Below, one piece after another: positions 1-9,448 of a DNA stretch of 45,657 bases (positions are counted from its first letter, which is position 1; each line of letters opens with the position of its first letter). Made by a program: the position numbers and the translations under genes. Source of the stretch: Sphingosinicella sp041621755 (GTDB lineage Bacteria; Pseudomonadota; Alphaproteobacteria; Sphingomonadales; Sphingomonadaceae). Location of the stretch: NCBI GenBank assembly GCA_041621755.1, contig JBFKAE010000006.1:1-45657 (forward strand), read 5' to 3'. Below the pieces are notes generated by a model. It ran no database searches and was not told where the DNA came from. It was given only the letters and a program-made list of their open reading frames with translations.

Positions 1-1261
1 CGGTACGATTGCCGTCTTCGTCGATGATGGGCTTGCGCGCGACGCCGGTGGCCATTGCAGCGCGCGCGACGGCAAGCGGTATCGCCTCGATGAGGCGCGG
101 GTCGAAGGGTGCGGGAATGATATAGTCGGGACCGAACACGGGCTGCTTGCCGTAGGCGACGGCGACCTCGTCGGGCACAGCCTCGCGCGCGAGGTCGGCG
201 AGCGCCTGTGCGGCGGCGATTTTCATTTCCTCGTTAATCGTCGTCGCGCGGACATCAAGCGCACCACGGAAGATATAGGGAAAGCCGAGAACATTATTGA
301 CCTGGTTGGGATAGTCCGACCGGCCGGTTGCGATGATGGCATCTTCGCGCACGCTGTGTGCGACTTCGGGCAGGATTTCGGGTGTCGGGTTCGCCATTGC
401 AAATATGATCGGCTTGTCGGCCATTGCTGCGACCATCTCTTCGGTCACGGCGCCTGCAACCGACAGTCCAAGAAAAATATCCGCCCCCTTCATGGCGTCG
501 AGAAGCGAACGCTCTTTGGTCTTGACGGCATAGGCCGATTTCCACTGGTTGAGGTCGTCACGATCCTCGTGAATAACGCCGCTGCGGTCGCACATGCGCA
601 CATGGTCGCGCGGCATCCCCATCGCAATGATAAGCTCGGCGCAAGCGATTGCCGCCGCGCCCGCGCCGTTCACCACCATCTTGACGTCGCGAATATCCTT
701 GCCGGTTATTCTGAGCGCGTTGATGAGGCCGGCGGCTGAAATGATTGCGGTGCCGTGCTGGTCGTCATGAAAGACCGGAATGTTCATGACCTCGCGCAGG
801 CGACTTTCGATGATGAAACAGTCTGGCGAGGCGATGTCTTCAAGGTTGATACCGCCAAAGCTTGGCTCCATGATCCGGATCGCGTTCACCAGCGTGTCAA
901 TATCCTCGCTGTCGAGTTCGAGGTCGATTGCATCGACGTCGGCAAAGCGCTTGAACAGCACGGCCTTGCCTTCCATCACCGGCTTTGAGGCAAGCGCGCC
1001 AAGATTGCCCATGCCAAGGATCGCGGTGCCGTTCGAGATCACCGCAACGAGATTGCCTTTTGCCGTATAATCATAGGCGAGCACGGGATCATCGGCGATG
1101 GCCTGTACGGGGACGGCGACACCCGGCGAATAAGCGAGACTGAGATCGCGCTGCGTCGCCATCGGTTTCGATGCGATAATTTCGATCTTGCCGGGGCGTC
1201 CCTGCGAATGAAATTGTAGAGCTTCGCGGTCGCTGAACTTGACCGAACTGCCTTTTGACAA
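1..1261 (-). CDS. maeB: NADP-type malic enzyme, MaeB-like (partial, runs off the left edge)
   Basis: Oxidative decarboxylation of malate to pyruvate, a cytosolic anaplerotic and NAD(P)H-producing step. I translated this reading frame directly; 420 codons are visible. Early motifs are AYSPGVAVP (about residues 43-51), with the conserved active-site-type Tyr44, then ISNGTAILGMGNLG, FHDDQHGTA and the dinucleotide-binding VVNGAGAAAIACAEL. The frame is still open at base 1 in the region where MaeB proteins pass from the malic domain into a C-terminal phosphotransacetylase-like domain. Whether that domain is present cannot be seen. The start is read as TTG at 1261: GGGGAG lies seven bases upstream, and no ATG or GTG is in a good position. 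The gene is divergent from mutS with a very short gap. Confidence 0.9.
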   Translation of the reverse strand, partial: MSKGSSVKFSDREALQFHSQGRPGKIEIIASKPMATQRDLSLAYSPGVAVPVQAIADDPVLAYDYTAKGNLVAVISNGTAILGMGNLGALASKPVMEGKAVLFKRFADVDAIDLELDSEDIDTLVNAIRIMEPSFGGINLEDIASPDCFIIESRLREVMNIPVFHDDQHGTAIISAAGLINALRITGKDIRDVKMVVNGAGAAAIACAELIIAMGMPRDHVRMCDRSGVIHEDRDDLNQWKSAYAVKTKERSLLDAMKGADIFLGLSVAGAVTEEMVAAMADKPIIFAMANPTPEILPEVAHSVREDAIIATGRSDYPNQVNNVLGFPYIFRGALDVRATTINEEMKIAAAQALADLAREAVPDEVAVAYGKQPVFGPDYIIPAPFDPRLIEAIPLAVARAAMATGVARKPIIDEDGNRT

Positions 1262-1336
1262 ATCTGTTCTCCCCGAGCGGCCGATCCGCCGCTATGAATG
1301 ACGCCCATGTATAGCGAAGCCAACACTCAGTCCACA

Positions 1337-3958
1337 ATGACCGCCGCTGCAACACCTATGATGGAGCAATATTTCGCCCTGAAGGCAGAAGCGGCGGACT
1401 GCCTGTTGTTCTTCCGCATGGGTGACTTCTTCGAACTGTTTTTCGACGACGCTGTCAAGGCCGCTGCGGCGCTGGACATCGCGCTGACAAAGCGCGGCAA
1501 GCACGCTGGCGAGGACGTATCGATGTGTGGCGTTCCCGTGCATGCTGCTGAAACCTACCTTGCACGGTTGATTGCCAAGGGATTTCGCGTCGCGATTGCC
1601 GAGCAGACCGAAGACCCGGCCGAGGCAAAAAAGCGCGGATCGAAAAGCGTGGTCCGGCGCGAAATCGTCCGCGTCGTGACGCCGGGCACGCTGACCGAAG
1701 AAACGCTGCTCGACGCACGCGCGTCGAACTATCTGGCCGCGCTTGGCCGTGCGGGCGGGGCGGCGGGGCTTGCGTGGTGCGACCTTTCGACCGGCGAATT
1801 TCTGACGGCGCCTGTTGACGATGCCATGCTCGGCGCGGAAATCGCGCGTCTCGACCCTGCCGAAATATTGGTCGCCGACGGTGAAGATTGTCCGGAACAT
1901 TGGCCATCTGCCATACGTCCCGGGGGTCAATTTGACAGCGTCAGCGGCGAGCGGCGACTATGTGCGCGATTTGCGGTTGCAACGCTTGCTGCCTTTGGCG
2001 ACCTGACGCGCGCTGAACTGGCCGCGGCAAACGCCCTGCTTGCCTATGTTGAGGAAACGCAGAAAGCCGCGCTGGTGCGGCTGAAACCGCCATCGCGGCT
2101 CTTGCCCGGCGGGGCGATGCTGATCGATGCGGCCACGCGGTCGAGTCTCGAGCTCAGCACGACCGGGGATGGCGCGCGCAAGGGGTCGCTGCTCGACTGT
2201 ATCGATCTTACGGTCACCGGCGCGGGTGCGCGGCGGCTGGCGGCGGACCTGTCGGCGCCCCTGACCAACGTTCATGCGATTGCCGCGCGGCACGAACTTG
2301 TCGCCTGGTTTGAAGGCGCGCCGACGCGGCGGCAAAAAACACGGACAGCCCTGCGCGGGATTCCCGATATCGAACGCGCGCTTGGCCGCTTGTCGGCTGC
2401 GCGCGGGACGCCACGCGATCTTGGACTGATCCGCGATGCGTTGCGCGCGGCGCTGGCGCTCAAGGCGGCGCTTGCAAACACCGATGATCTTGGCACGCCG
2501 GGTTTGCTCGGTGATCAGTTGGCGCGGATCGGATCGCATGGTGCGCTGATCGAACGACTCGCCGCCGCGCTTGTCCCCGAACCCGGCCTTTCGGTGAGTG
2601 ACGGTGGTTTCATCGCCGAGGGTCACGACGATGCGCTTGACGAACTGCGCAGCCTGACACGCGATGCGCGGCGCCATATTGCCGAACTGGAAGCGCGCTA
2701 TCGGTCGGAAACCGGTATCGCCAATCTCAAGATCAAACATAATAATGTGCTCGGCTATTTCGTCGAGGTTGCGAGCCGCTATGCCGATCCGCTGATGGCG
2801 GTCGACAGCGGCTTCACGCACCGGCAAACAATGGCAGGCGCGGTGCGCTTCAACAGCGTCGATCTTGCCGAACTTGCTACGAAGATCGCGCAGGCGTCGG
2901 CGCAGGCGCTTGCGCTTGAAGCACAGCATTTTGCGGATCTGCGTGAAGCCGTGCTCGATCATGCCGACCCGGCGAGCGAGACGGCAGCAGCGCTGGCGCG
3001 GATCGATGTCGCGGCGGGGCTTGCTGAAAAAGCGGCCCAGGAGAGCTGGGTGCGGCCCCAAGTCGACGACGACAGCGCATTCGACATTACCGCCGGACGC
3101 CATCCGGTCGTCGAGGCAGCGCTGAAAAGAGCGCATACGGCGTTTGCCCCAAATGATTGCGACCTTGGCAACGAGAAGCGGCTATGGCTGGTCACCGGAC
3201 CCAATATGGCCGGCAAGTCGACCTTCCTGCGGCAAAATGCGCTGATCGCCATATTGGCGCAGACAGGCAGTTTCGTGCCTGCCCGCGCAGCGCATATCGG
3301 TGTCATCGACCGGTTGTTCAGCCGTGTCGGCGCATCCGACAATCTTGCCGAGGGGCGTTCGACCTTCATGGTTGAAATGGTCGAAACAGCCGCCATATTG
3401 CGACAGGCGACGGCGCGGTCGCTGGTGATCCTTGACGAGGTCGGGCGCGGCACCTCGACATATGACGGGCTGGCGATCGCCTGGGCGGTGCTTGAAGCCA
3501 TTCATGATGCATTGAAATCGCGGTGTCTGTTCGCGACGCATTATCACGAACTGACAGGTTTGACCGATCGCTTGTCCGCGCTGCATCTTGCCACGGTCAA
3601 GGTGCGCGAATGGAAAGGCGATCTGGTGTTTTTGCATGAAGTTGTGCCGGGCGCGGCGGATAAAAGCTATGGCCTTGCCGTTGCACGTCTGGCAGGACTG
3701 CCCGATGCTGTGACGCAGCGCGCTGGCGAGGTTCTCAAACGGCTTGAAGATGGCCGCGCGAAGACTGGCGGGATTGCAGCAGGGCTAAATGACCTGCCGC
3801 TGTTTTCCGTGACGCCTGCTGCAAAAAAGCAGCCCGATGCGCTGCGTGCCGCGCTTGCCGGGATTCGCCCGGACGAGCTTAGCCCGCGCGCTGCGCTCGA
3901 CGCGCTCTATGATTTACGCCGCCTGCTCGACGGCACCGAAGATGAAGGTCTAGATTGA
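1337..3958 (+). CDS. mutS: DNA mismatch repair protein MutS
   Basis: ATPase that recognises mismatches and starts methyl-independent or MutL-dependent repair. The N-terminal mismatch-binding motif is present as GDFFELF; the Phe-x-Glu that wedges and contacts the mispair is Phe31-x-Glu33, counted from the ATG at 1337. The C-terminal ABC-type ATPase has a Walker A TGPNMAGKST (Gly621-Ser628) and a Walker B/signature stretch LVILDEVGRGTSTYDG (Asp700-Glu701), followed by the FATHYHEL region. Length (873 aa) is normal. In-frame ATGs at 1298 and 1307 would add 13 or 10 residues. None of the three has a clear Shine-Dalgarno sequence; 1337 puts the conserved TPMM near the N-terminus, as in known MutS. 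glnD starts four bases after the stop. Confidence 0.96.
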   Translation: MTAAATPMMEQYFALKAEAADCLLFFRMGDFFELFFDDAVKAAAALDIALTKRGKHAGEDVSMCGVPVHAAETYLARLIAKGFRVAIAEQTEDPAEAKKRGSKSVVRREIVRVVTPGTLTEETLLDARASNYLAALGRAGGAAGLAWCDLSTGEFLTAPVDDAMLGAEIARLDPAEILVADGEDCPEHWPSAIRPGGQFDSVSGERRLCARFAVATLAAFGDLTRAELAAANALLAYVEETQKAALVRLKPPSRLLPGGAMLIDAATRSSLELSTTGDGARKGSLLDCIDLTVTGAGARRLAADLSAPLTNVHAIAARHELVAWFEGAPTRRQKTRTALRGIPDIERALGRLSAARGTPRDLGLIRDALRAALALKAALANTDDLGTPGLLGDQLARIGSHGALIERLAAALVPEPGLSVSDGGFIAEGHDDALDELRSLTRDARRHIAELEARYRSETGIANLKIKHNNVLGYFVEVASRYADPLMAVDSGFTHRQTMAGAVRFNSVDLAELATKIAQASAQALALEAQHFADLREAVLDHADPASETAAALARIDVAAGLAEKAAQESWVRPQVDDDSAFDITAGRHPVVEAALKRAHTAFAPNDCDLGNEKRLWLVTGPNMAGKSTFLRQNALIAILAQTGSFVPARAAHIGVIDRLFSRVGASDNLAEGRSTFMVEMVETAAILRQATARSLVILDEVGRGTSTYDGLAIAWAVLEAIHDALKSRCLFATHYHELTGLTDRLSALHLATVKVREWKGDLVFLHEVVPGAADKSYGLAVARLAGLPDAVTQRAGEVLKRLEDGRAKTGGIAAGLNDLPLFSVTPAAKKQPDALRAALAGIRPDELSPRAALDALYDLRRLLDGTEDEGLD

Positions 3959-3962
3959 ATCC

Positions 3963-6692
3963 ATGCCAAGACGTTTTCACCGGGTTACCGACCGCCGGTC
4001 GATCATCGACCGCCGGGCGATTGTCGCGAAACTCGACGATGCGCCCGCGGACCGCACGGCCGCGACCAAGATCCTGAAGGCCGCGCTCGATGCCGGTCAT
4101 GCCGAGCTGAAGCGCCGATTGACCGAGGAGCCGGGCAGTGGTCTCGCGCTTGCCAATGGCTATGCCTTTCTGACCGATCAGATTGTGCGGCTGGCGCACG
4201 ACTTTGCGATTGGCCGGCTTTATCCCGCGCATAACCCGAGCGCCTCGGAGCGCCTGACATTATGTGCGGTCGGCGGTTATGGCCGCGGTGAAATGGCGCC
4301 GTTTTCCGACGTCGATATCCTGTTCCTGACGCCGCAAAAGGTGACAAGCTGGATTGAACAGATCGTCGAATCGATCCTTTACACATTGTGGGACCTTGGA
4401 CTCAAAGTCGGACATGCAACACGGTCGATTGCCGACGTGGTGCGCCTGTCGCGCGAGGATATTACCATTCGCACCGCGATGCTTGAGGCGCGCTATATCT
4501 GGGGCGATCAGTTGCTTTACGATGAATCGGCCGCGCATTTTCGCGCAGAAGTCACCGCCGGGACGGAGCGCGAGTTTACACAGGACAAGCTTGCCGAGCG
4601 CGATGCCCGGCACGAACGTATGGGCGACAGCCGCTATGTCGTTGAACCCAATATCAAGGAAGGCAAAGGCGGGCTGCGCGATCTGCACACATTGTTCTGG
4701 ATCGGAAAATATGTGCATCACGTCGAACGCGCGGCAGAGCTTGTTGACGCCGGGCTGCTGACGCCAAAGGAATATCGCCAGTTCAACAAGGCGGAAAATT
4801 TCCTGTGGGCGGTGCGGATCAATATGCACGACATCGCCAAGCGCGCTGAAGAGCGGCTGACCTTTGACCTGCAACGCGAATTGGCGGAACGTCTCGGCTA
4901 TCAGGCGCGTGCCGGTATCGCGCCGGTCGAACGTTTCATGCGGCATTATTTTCTGGTCGCGCGGCAGGTTGGAGATTTGACCGGGCTTTTCCTCTCGCAC
5001 CTTGAGGAGACCTATGCCGAAAGCCGAATGCGATTGCCGAGCATGCGTCGCAGCCCCAAAAAGCTGCACGGATTTACGACGCATCGTGGCAAGATCGGCG
5101 TGCCGTCCGATGATTTTTTCAAGACCGATCCGGTCCGGCTGCTGCAAATGTACGCGCTTGCCGACAAGTTCGGACTTGAAATTCATCCGCTCGCCATGCG
5201 GCAGGCGGCGCGGGATGCACGGCTGATCGACAATAAAATTCGCAACGATCCACGCGCGAACAGCCTGTTCATGGATGTGTTGACCAGCGAGCGTGCGCCT
5301 GACCTGGTGTTGCGATGGATGAACGAGGCGGGCGTCTTTGGACGCTTCGTACCTGACTTCGGACGTGTCGTGGCACGCATGCAATATGACATGTATCATC
5401 ACTATACGGTCGATGAGCATACGATCCGTGCGATCGGCCTGACCGCCCGAATTGAAAAGGGCGAGCTGGCTGCCGATCATCCGATGTCGACGGGGGTCAT
5501 TGGTAAAATCGCATCGCGCCGTGTGCTTTATGCTGCGGTATTGCTGCACGATATCGCAAAAGGCCGTGGCGGGGATCACAGCGCGCTTGGCGCCGATGTG
5601 GCAATGGAGCTTTGCCCGCGATTGGGTCTCAGCGCTGCTGAAACCGAAACCGTTGCCTGGCTGGTACGCTATCACCTGCTGATGTCGGCGACGGCGTTCA
5701 AGCGCGACCTGGCGGATTTCAAGACGATCGAGGATTTCGCCGGGGAGGTCCAGAGCGTCGAGCGTTTGCGGCTTTTGCTGCTTTTGACCGTTGTCGATAT
5801 TCGCGCCGTCGGTCCGGGCGTCTGGACCGACTGGAAGGCACAATTGCTGCGCGATCTTTTTGATGCGACCGAAGAAATGCTGCGGCTTGGTCACAAGCAA
5901 CGCGGACGGACCGAGAGGATCGCGGCCAAACAGGCTGAACTCAGCGCCACGCTTGGTTGGTCGAAGCGCAAATTTGAAGCTCATATAAAGCGCTTTTACG
6001 ATAGCTATTGGGTTGCCGAAACGTCACTTGCGCTTGCCGCCAATGCAAAACAGATCGCTGAAGCCGATGGCGATATTTCCGTTGCGACGACCGTTGATGA
6101 TAGTGTCGGCGCGACGCAGGTTTCGGTCTATGCACCCGACCATCCGGGCCTGTTTTATCGTATCGCAGGGGGGATCAGCCTGTCGGGTGCAAACATTCTC
6201 GATGCGCGTGTTCACACCACACGCGATGGCATGGCGCTCGACAATCTGACGGTTCAGAACCAGAGGGGCAAACCGCTTGATGAGGCGCATACGCTTGAAC
6301 GGCTTCGCGAAAATGTCGTTGGCGCGGCGTCGGGTCAGCTCAAACTTGCCGAGATGCTGGCCAAGCGCCCGCTGGCACGCCATCGGGCAGAGGTGTTCAA
6401 TGTTGCGCCAAATGTGCTGATCGATAACACGGCGTCGAACCGCTATACCGTGCTTGAAGTCAATGCGCTTGACCGACCGGCGTTGCTATACGGGCTGACG
6501 CGGGCGCTGTTTGATTCAAAGCTGACAATTCGTTCGGCGCATATCGCAACCTATGGCGAGCGGGCCATCGACGTGTTCTATCTTACCGATCTCACCGGAC
6601 AGAAAATCGAAAGCACACAGCGTTTGCGTGCGGTCGAAAAGCGCTTGCTGGCGGTGGCGGCGGGACCCAATGCGGATAAGGAAGCCGCCTAG
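3963..6692 (+). CDS. glnD: Bifunctional [protein-PII] uridylyltransferase / uridylyl-removing enzyme
   Basis: Sensor of glutamine status: it uridylylates PII proteins when glutamine is low and removes UMP when glutamine is high, so it controls glutamine synthetase and NtrBC. The nucleotidyltransferase motif GGYGRGEMAPFSDVDIL starts near residue 104, with metal-binding Asp116 and Asp118. An HD hydrolase motif (LLHDIAKGRGGDHS, His529-Asp530) performs deuridylylation. Two C-terminal ACT domains follow at about 719-790 and 829-900 (the repeats around YAPDHPGLFYRI and NALDRPALLYGL). Length (909 aa) is full. It begins four bases after the mutS stop, so the two are probably cotranscribed. Functionally it links to the nitrate assimilation operon at the other end of the window. 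Its stop codon shares the CTAG at 6689-6692 with the convergent antiporter gene. Confidence 0.96.
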   Translation: MPRRFHRVTDRRSIIDRRAIVAKLDDAPADRTAATKILKAALDAGHAELKRRLTEEPGSGLALANGYAFLTDQIVRLAHDFAIGRLYPAHNPSASERLTLCAVGGYGRGEMAPFSDVDILFLTPQKVTSWIEQIVESILYTLWDLGLKVGHATRSIADVVRLSREDITIRTAMLEARYIWGDQLLYDESAAHFRAEVTAGTEREFTQDKLAERDARHERMGDSRYVVEPNIKEGKGGLRDLHTLFWIGKYVHHVERAAELVDAGLLTPKEYRQFNKAENFLWAVRINMHDIAKRAEERLTFDLQRELAERLGYQARAGIAPVERFMRHYFLVARQVGDLTGLFLSHLEETYAESRMRLPSMRRSPKKLHGFTTHRGKIGVPSDDFFKTDPVRLLQMYALADKFGLEIHPLAMRQAARDARLIDNKIRNDPRANSLFMDVLTSERAPDLVLRWMNEAGVFGRFVPDFGRVVARMQYDMYHHYTVDEHTIRAIGLTARIEKGELAADHPMSTGVIGKIASRRVLYAAVLLHDIAKGRGGDHSALGADVAMELCPRLGLSAAETETVAWLVRYHLLMSATAFKRDLADFKTIEDFAGEVQSVERLRLLLLLTVVDIRAVGPGVWTDWKAQLLRDLFDATEEMLRLGHKQRGRTERIAAKQAELSATLGWSKRKFEAHIKRFYDSYWVAETSLALAANAKQIAEADGDISVATTVDDSVGATQVSVYAPDHPGLFYRIAGGISLSGANILDARVHTTRDGMALDNLTVQNQRGKPLDEAHTLERLRENVVGAASGQLKLAEMLAKRPLARHRAEVFNVAPNVLIDNTASNRYTVLEVNALDRPALLYGLTRALFDSKLTIRSAHIATYGERAIDVFYLTDLTGQKIESTQRLRAVEKRLLAVAAGPNADKEAA

Positions 6693-8497
6693 GCGGGCAT
6701 TGTCGCCTTGTCATCGTTTTCAGGCGGGATGTAGGCGAGCACGTGATCGCCGCTTTCAAGAACGGGTTTTGCCACGCTGGCGAAGAATAATATGCGCTTT
6801 GAAGGTTTGATGACGGCGAAGATTTCAGCGTCATCGTCAAGCCGCGCCTTCAGGTCCGACAGCGTATATTTTTCGCTGATCCGCGTCTGTTTGAAGATCC
6901 AGCCTTTGTCTTCGCGTGCGAGCAGGTCGAGCAGGCTCGCCTTGGATTTCAAAAGGACGCGTCCCTTTTGTGCAAGCGGCGCCGTCACGGTGCTTTTGCC
7001 TGTCTGCGTGCCAAGCCGGAAAATGGCATTATGGCCGATTTCCGGGCCAAGTTCGTTCAAAATCAGCGCATTATAGGCATCGGTATCGGTTGCCGCGATC
7101 ACGGCCTGATAGGCGCTGATATCAATATAGTCGTTGTGCACGGACTCAAGAATGTCGCCATGATAGGTATCAACCCCGGCCCGACGTGCATGTCGCAGCG
7201 CCAGAAAACTCGTATCGGCGATCAGTGTCTCGATATCGAGTCGTTCGAGCGCTTCTGCAAACTTGATCGACCACGGCGTCGAGCCGACGATAAGCACAGC
7301 CCGGCCCGGCCCTTGATCGAGCCCGAGCCGCCGTGCCAGCATGCGGGCCGTAAAACCGTGCGCAAGGATCGTTACAATCACCACGGCAAAGGCGAGCGTC
7401 ACAAGGCTTGGTGCCTCGGCAAAGCCCAATTCCTCGAGCCGCAGTGCGAAAAGGCCGGTAATGGCAACGCAAACCACGCCGCGTGGTGCTATCCACGCCA
7501 GAAACAGCCGCTCCTTCCACGGCATTTTTGAAAACAGCAGCGCAATCAGCACGGAAGCCGGTCGCACGACAAAGAGCAACAGGATGAGGAACAGGATAAA
7601 GCGGAATTCAAAACGCGATATTGTCTGCCAGTCGAGCGTGGCGGAGAGAATAACAAACACGCCCGATATCAGCAGGATTGTCACACTTTCCTTGAAGCGC
7701 CGCATTTCGCCGAGGCTGTCGAGGTGCATATTGGCAAGTACGATGCCCATTGCGGTCACCGTCAAAAGCCCGGTTTCGTGCTCGATCACATCGGCGACGA
7801 CAAAGCCGACAATCACAAGCGCGAAGGTTACAGGCACCTTTAGAAATTCGGGCACATGGCCGCGCGGAAATGCCCAGCCGATCAGCATCGCAAGCCCTAC
7901 GCCAATACCGATCGCCAATAAGGAGGCAAGCCCGACATGAATGCCGATGTCGCGAAACGCACTGCCCGATTCGCCCGAATAGCTGATATAGGCAAGCGTC
8001 AGCACGGCGAGCAGCGCGCCAAGCGGGTCGTTGACGATTCCTTCCCATTTCAGCACATCGCGTGGCCGTGCACCAATGCGCAATTGCCGTAGCATCGGCC
8101 CGACCACGGTTGGCCCGGTCACGACCAGGATGCCGCCGAACAGCACGGCGATTTCGATCGGCAGTCCCGCCGCATAATGACCGGCATAGGCGCCAAGAAT
8201 CCAGGCGACCGGCGCCCCGATCAGCACCAGACGACCGACCGGCCAGCCGGCGTGGCGCAGCTCGCGAAAATCGAGGCTTAGCCCGCCTTCGAACAAAATG
8301 ATGGCAACGGCGAGCTTGATCGCGGGCTGATAGAGCGTTCCGAAATCCACCGCCGGATCGATAAACCCGGTGATCGGCCCGGCAATAATGCCACCGGCCA
8401 GCATCAAGGCGATGGCGGGCCAGCCGGTTCGCCACGCCACCCATTGCGCCAATATGCCGATTGCCGCGATCGCAGCGAGCTTGATCGTCAGATCCAC
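6689..8497 (-). CDS. CPA1-type cation/proton antiporter with C-terminal TrkA-like (RCK) domain
   Basis: Inner-membrane Na+/H+ or K+/H+ exchanger for pH and cation homeostasis. The first roughly 390 residues form about 12 hydrophobic segments and carry a CPA1-like acidic stretch, EGIVNDPLGALLAV, where the transport carboxylate of this family lies. Residues about 400-520 (beginning RAVLIVGSTPWSIKFAEAL) resemble a TrkA-N Rossmann domain, and the tail after about 530 resembles TrkA-C. Such domains usually bind nucleotides and gate K+ or cation transport. The ion cannot be told from sequence alone. The start is GTG at 8497 with a GGGG about eight bases upstream; that GGGG lies inside an inverted repeat (see 8505-8567). 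Its stop overlaps the glnD stop. uspA lies immediately upstream on the same strand. Confidence 0.87.
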   Translation of the reverse strand: MDLTIKLAAIAAIGILAQWVAWRTGWPAIALMLAGGIIAGPITGFIDPAVDFGTLYQPAIKLAVAIILFEGGLSLDFRELRHAGWPVGRLVLIGAPVAWILGAYAGHYAAGLPIEIAVLFGGILVVTGPTVVGPMLRQLRIGARPRDVLKWEGIVNDPLGALLAVLTLAYISYSGESGSAFRDIGIHVGLASLLAIGIGVGLAMLIGWAFPRGHVPEFLKVPVTFALVIVGFVVADVIEHETGLLTVTAMGIVLANMHLDSLGEMRRFKESVTILLISGVFVILSATLDWQTISRFEFRFILFLILLLFVVRPASVLIALLFSKMPWKERLFLAWIAPRGVVCVAITGLFALRLEELGFAEAPSLVTLAFAVVIVTILAHGFTARMLARRLGLDQGPGRAVLIVGSTPWSIKFAEALERLDIETLIADTSFLALRHARRAGVDTYHGDILESVHNDYIDISAYQAVIAATDTDAYNALILNELGPEIGHNAIFRLGTQTGKSTVTAPLAQKGRVLLKSKASLLDLLAREDKGWIFKQTRISEKYTLSDLKARLDDDAEIFAVIKPSKRILFFASVAKPVLESGDHVLAYIPPENDDKATMPA

Positions 8498-8504
8498 AAA
8501 TGAT

Positions 8505-8567
8505 GCCCCACAATGAAATGCAAATGCATAGTCACCTTAGCGGGACGATACAGGCTTGTCGTGGGGC
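8505..8567 (-). repeat. Inverted repeat between uspA and the antiporter gene
   Basis: On the minus strand GCCCCAC (8567-8561) is followed 49 bases later by GTGGGGC (8511-8505), a perfect seven-base inverted pair. The second arm covers the only Shine-Dalgarno-like run before the antiporter GTG start at 8497. A smaller stem, ACGA/TCGT, lies inside. It could be a weak terminator for uspA or a structure that masks the ribosome site. No U-tract follows, so the terminator reading is weak. Confidence 0.4.
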
Positions 8568-8574
8568 GAGAATT

Positions 8575-9372
8575 TCAATGCATCAGGATAAGCGGCAGTT
8601 CGCTGTCTTCAATCATCCTGCGCGTGACGCCGCCCAGCACATATTCAAACAGGCGCGAGCGGCCATAGGCACCCATGATCACGCTGCGCGCACCCACCTC
8701 GTCTGCAACCGAACGGATTGTGGAGGCGATGCCGTCACCGACGGGTCGGCCGTGCGTTTCGGCATGAATGTCGTAACGCGACAGATATTCGGCGGCAGCG
8801 CGTGCCGGGATGTGCATGGCGCCGCCTTCTTCGACGCTTAAGATATGGACGGCCTTGCTTTTGGCCAGCATCGTTCTTGTATTACGCAGCGCTGCAGCCG
8901 CCTCGGGCGCGCCGTTCCACGCCACGAGCACGGGCGCGGTTGAATCGAAGCCTTTTTTGCCGTCGCTAGCGAGAAAAACCGGGCAACGTGCGCGCACGGC
9001 AATGTCGCCGACAATCGGTGCGGGGCCTTCAATGTCCAGCGCCGGTCCGGCGCGGCTGAGCACGATCAGATCGCTGAGTTGACTATGCGCCAATATGGAC
9101 GGTGCGCCGCCGCCGCGACTGTCGATCCAGCTCCAGCTGACGTCTTCGTTTTTGAGATCGGCTTCGAATTTCTTGCGCGTATCCCGCATGGCATCGGCAT
9201 AAACGTCGGCCGCAATGACGACGCCCGTCATCATTCCCCCGCCATAAAGCACGTAGGGCATGACCTGCAGACAGGTGAGATGAGCATTATGTGTACGCGC
9301 GATGTCGAGCGCGGCTTCAAAGCGTGTATCGAGTCCATCATCAGCGTGGACGTGCAGCAAAATCGATTTCAT
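8575..9372 (-). CDS. Universal stress protein with two tandem Usp domains
   Basis: Cytosolic stress-response protein of the UspA superfamily. It has two alpha/beta domains in tandem: residues about 1-140 (MKSILLHVHADDG to the ARCPVFLAS region) and about 150-265. The second ends with the ATP-binding pattern G-x2-G-x9-G-[ST]-type sequence GAYGRSRLFEYVLGGVT; the first half lacks a clear copy, so only the C-terminal domain is expected to bind nucleotide. I place the start at ATG 9372 (265 aa) rather than the upstream in-frame ATG 9384, because GGAGGCG lies between the two ATGs at ideal spacing for the second. The antiporter gene downstream on the same strand suggests a shared stress or ion-homeostasis transcript. 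Confidence 0.88.
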   Translation of the reverse strand: MKSILLHVHADDGLDTRFEAALDIARTHNAHLTCLQVMPYVLYGGGMMTGVVIAADVYADAMRDTRKKFEADLKNEDVSWSWIDSRGGGAPSILAHSQLSDLIVLSRAGPALDIEGPAPIVGDIAVRARCPVFLASDGKKGFDSTAPVLVAWNGAPEAAAALRNTRTMLAKSKAVHILSVEEGGAMHIPARAAAEYLSRYDIHAETHGRPVGDGIASTIRSVADEVGARSVIMGAYGRSRLFEYVLGGVTRRMIEDSELPLILMH

Positions 9373-9448
9373 TGTCGCCTCCATTCAAGGAGTTCGAGAC
9401 TATAGCATAACCGCGCGCCAATTTTGCGATAAATCAACGTTGCAGGCG

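Noticed and set aside
1958..3136. 392-codon frame antisense to mutS
   Set aside because: Arg-rich shadow of the MutS core domains.
4260..5984. 574-codon frame antisense to glnD
   Set aside because: It is a shadow of glnD made by high GC in third positions; its protein is rich in His, Arg and Gln with no domain, and glnD is beyond doubt.
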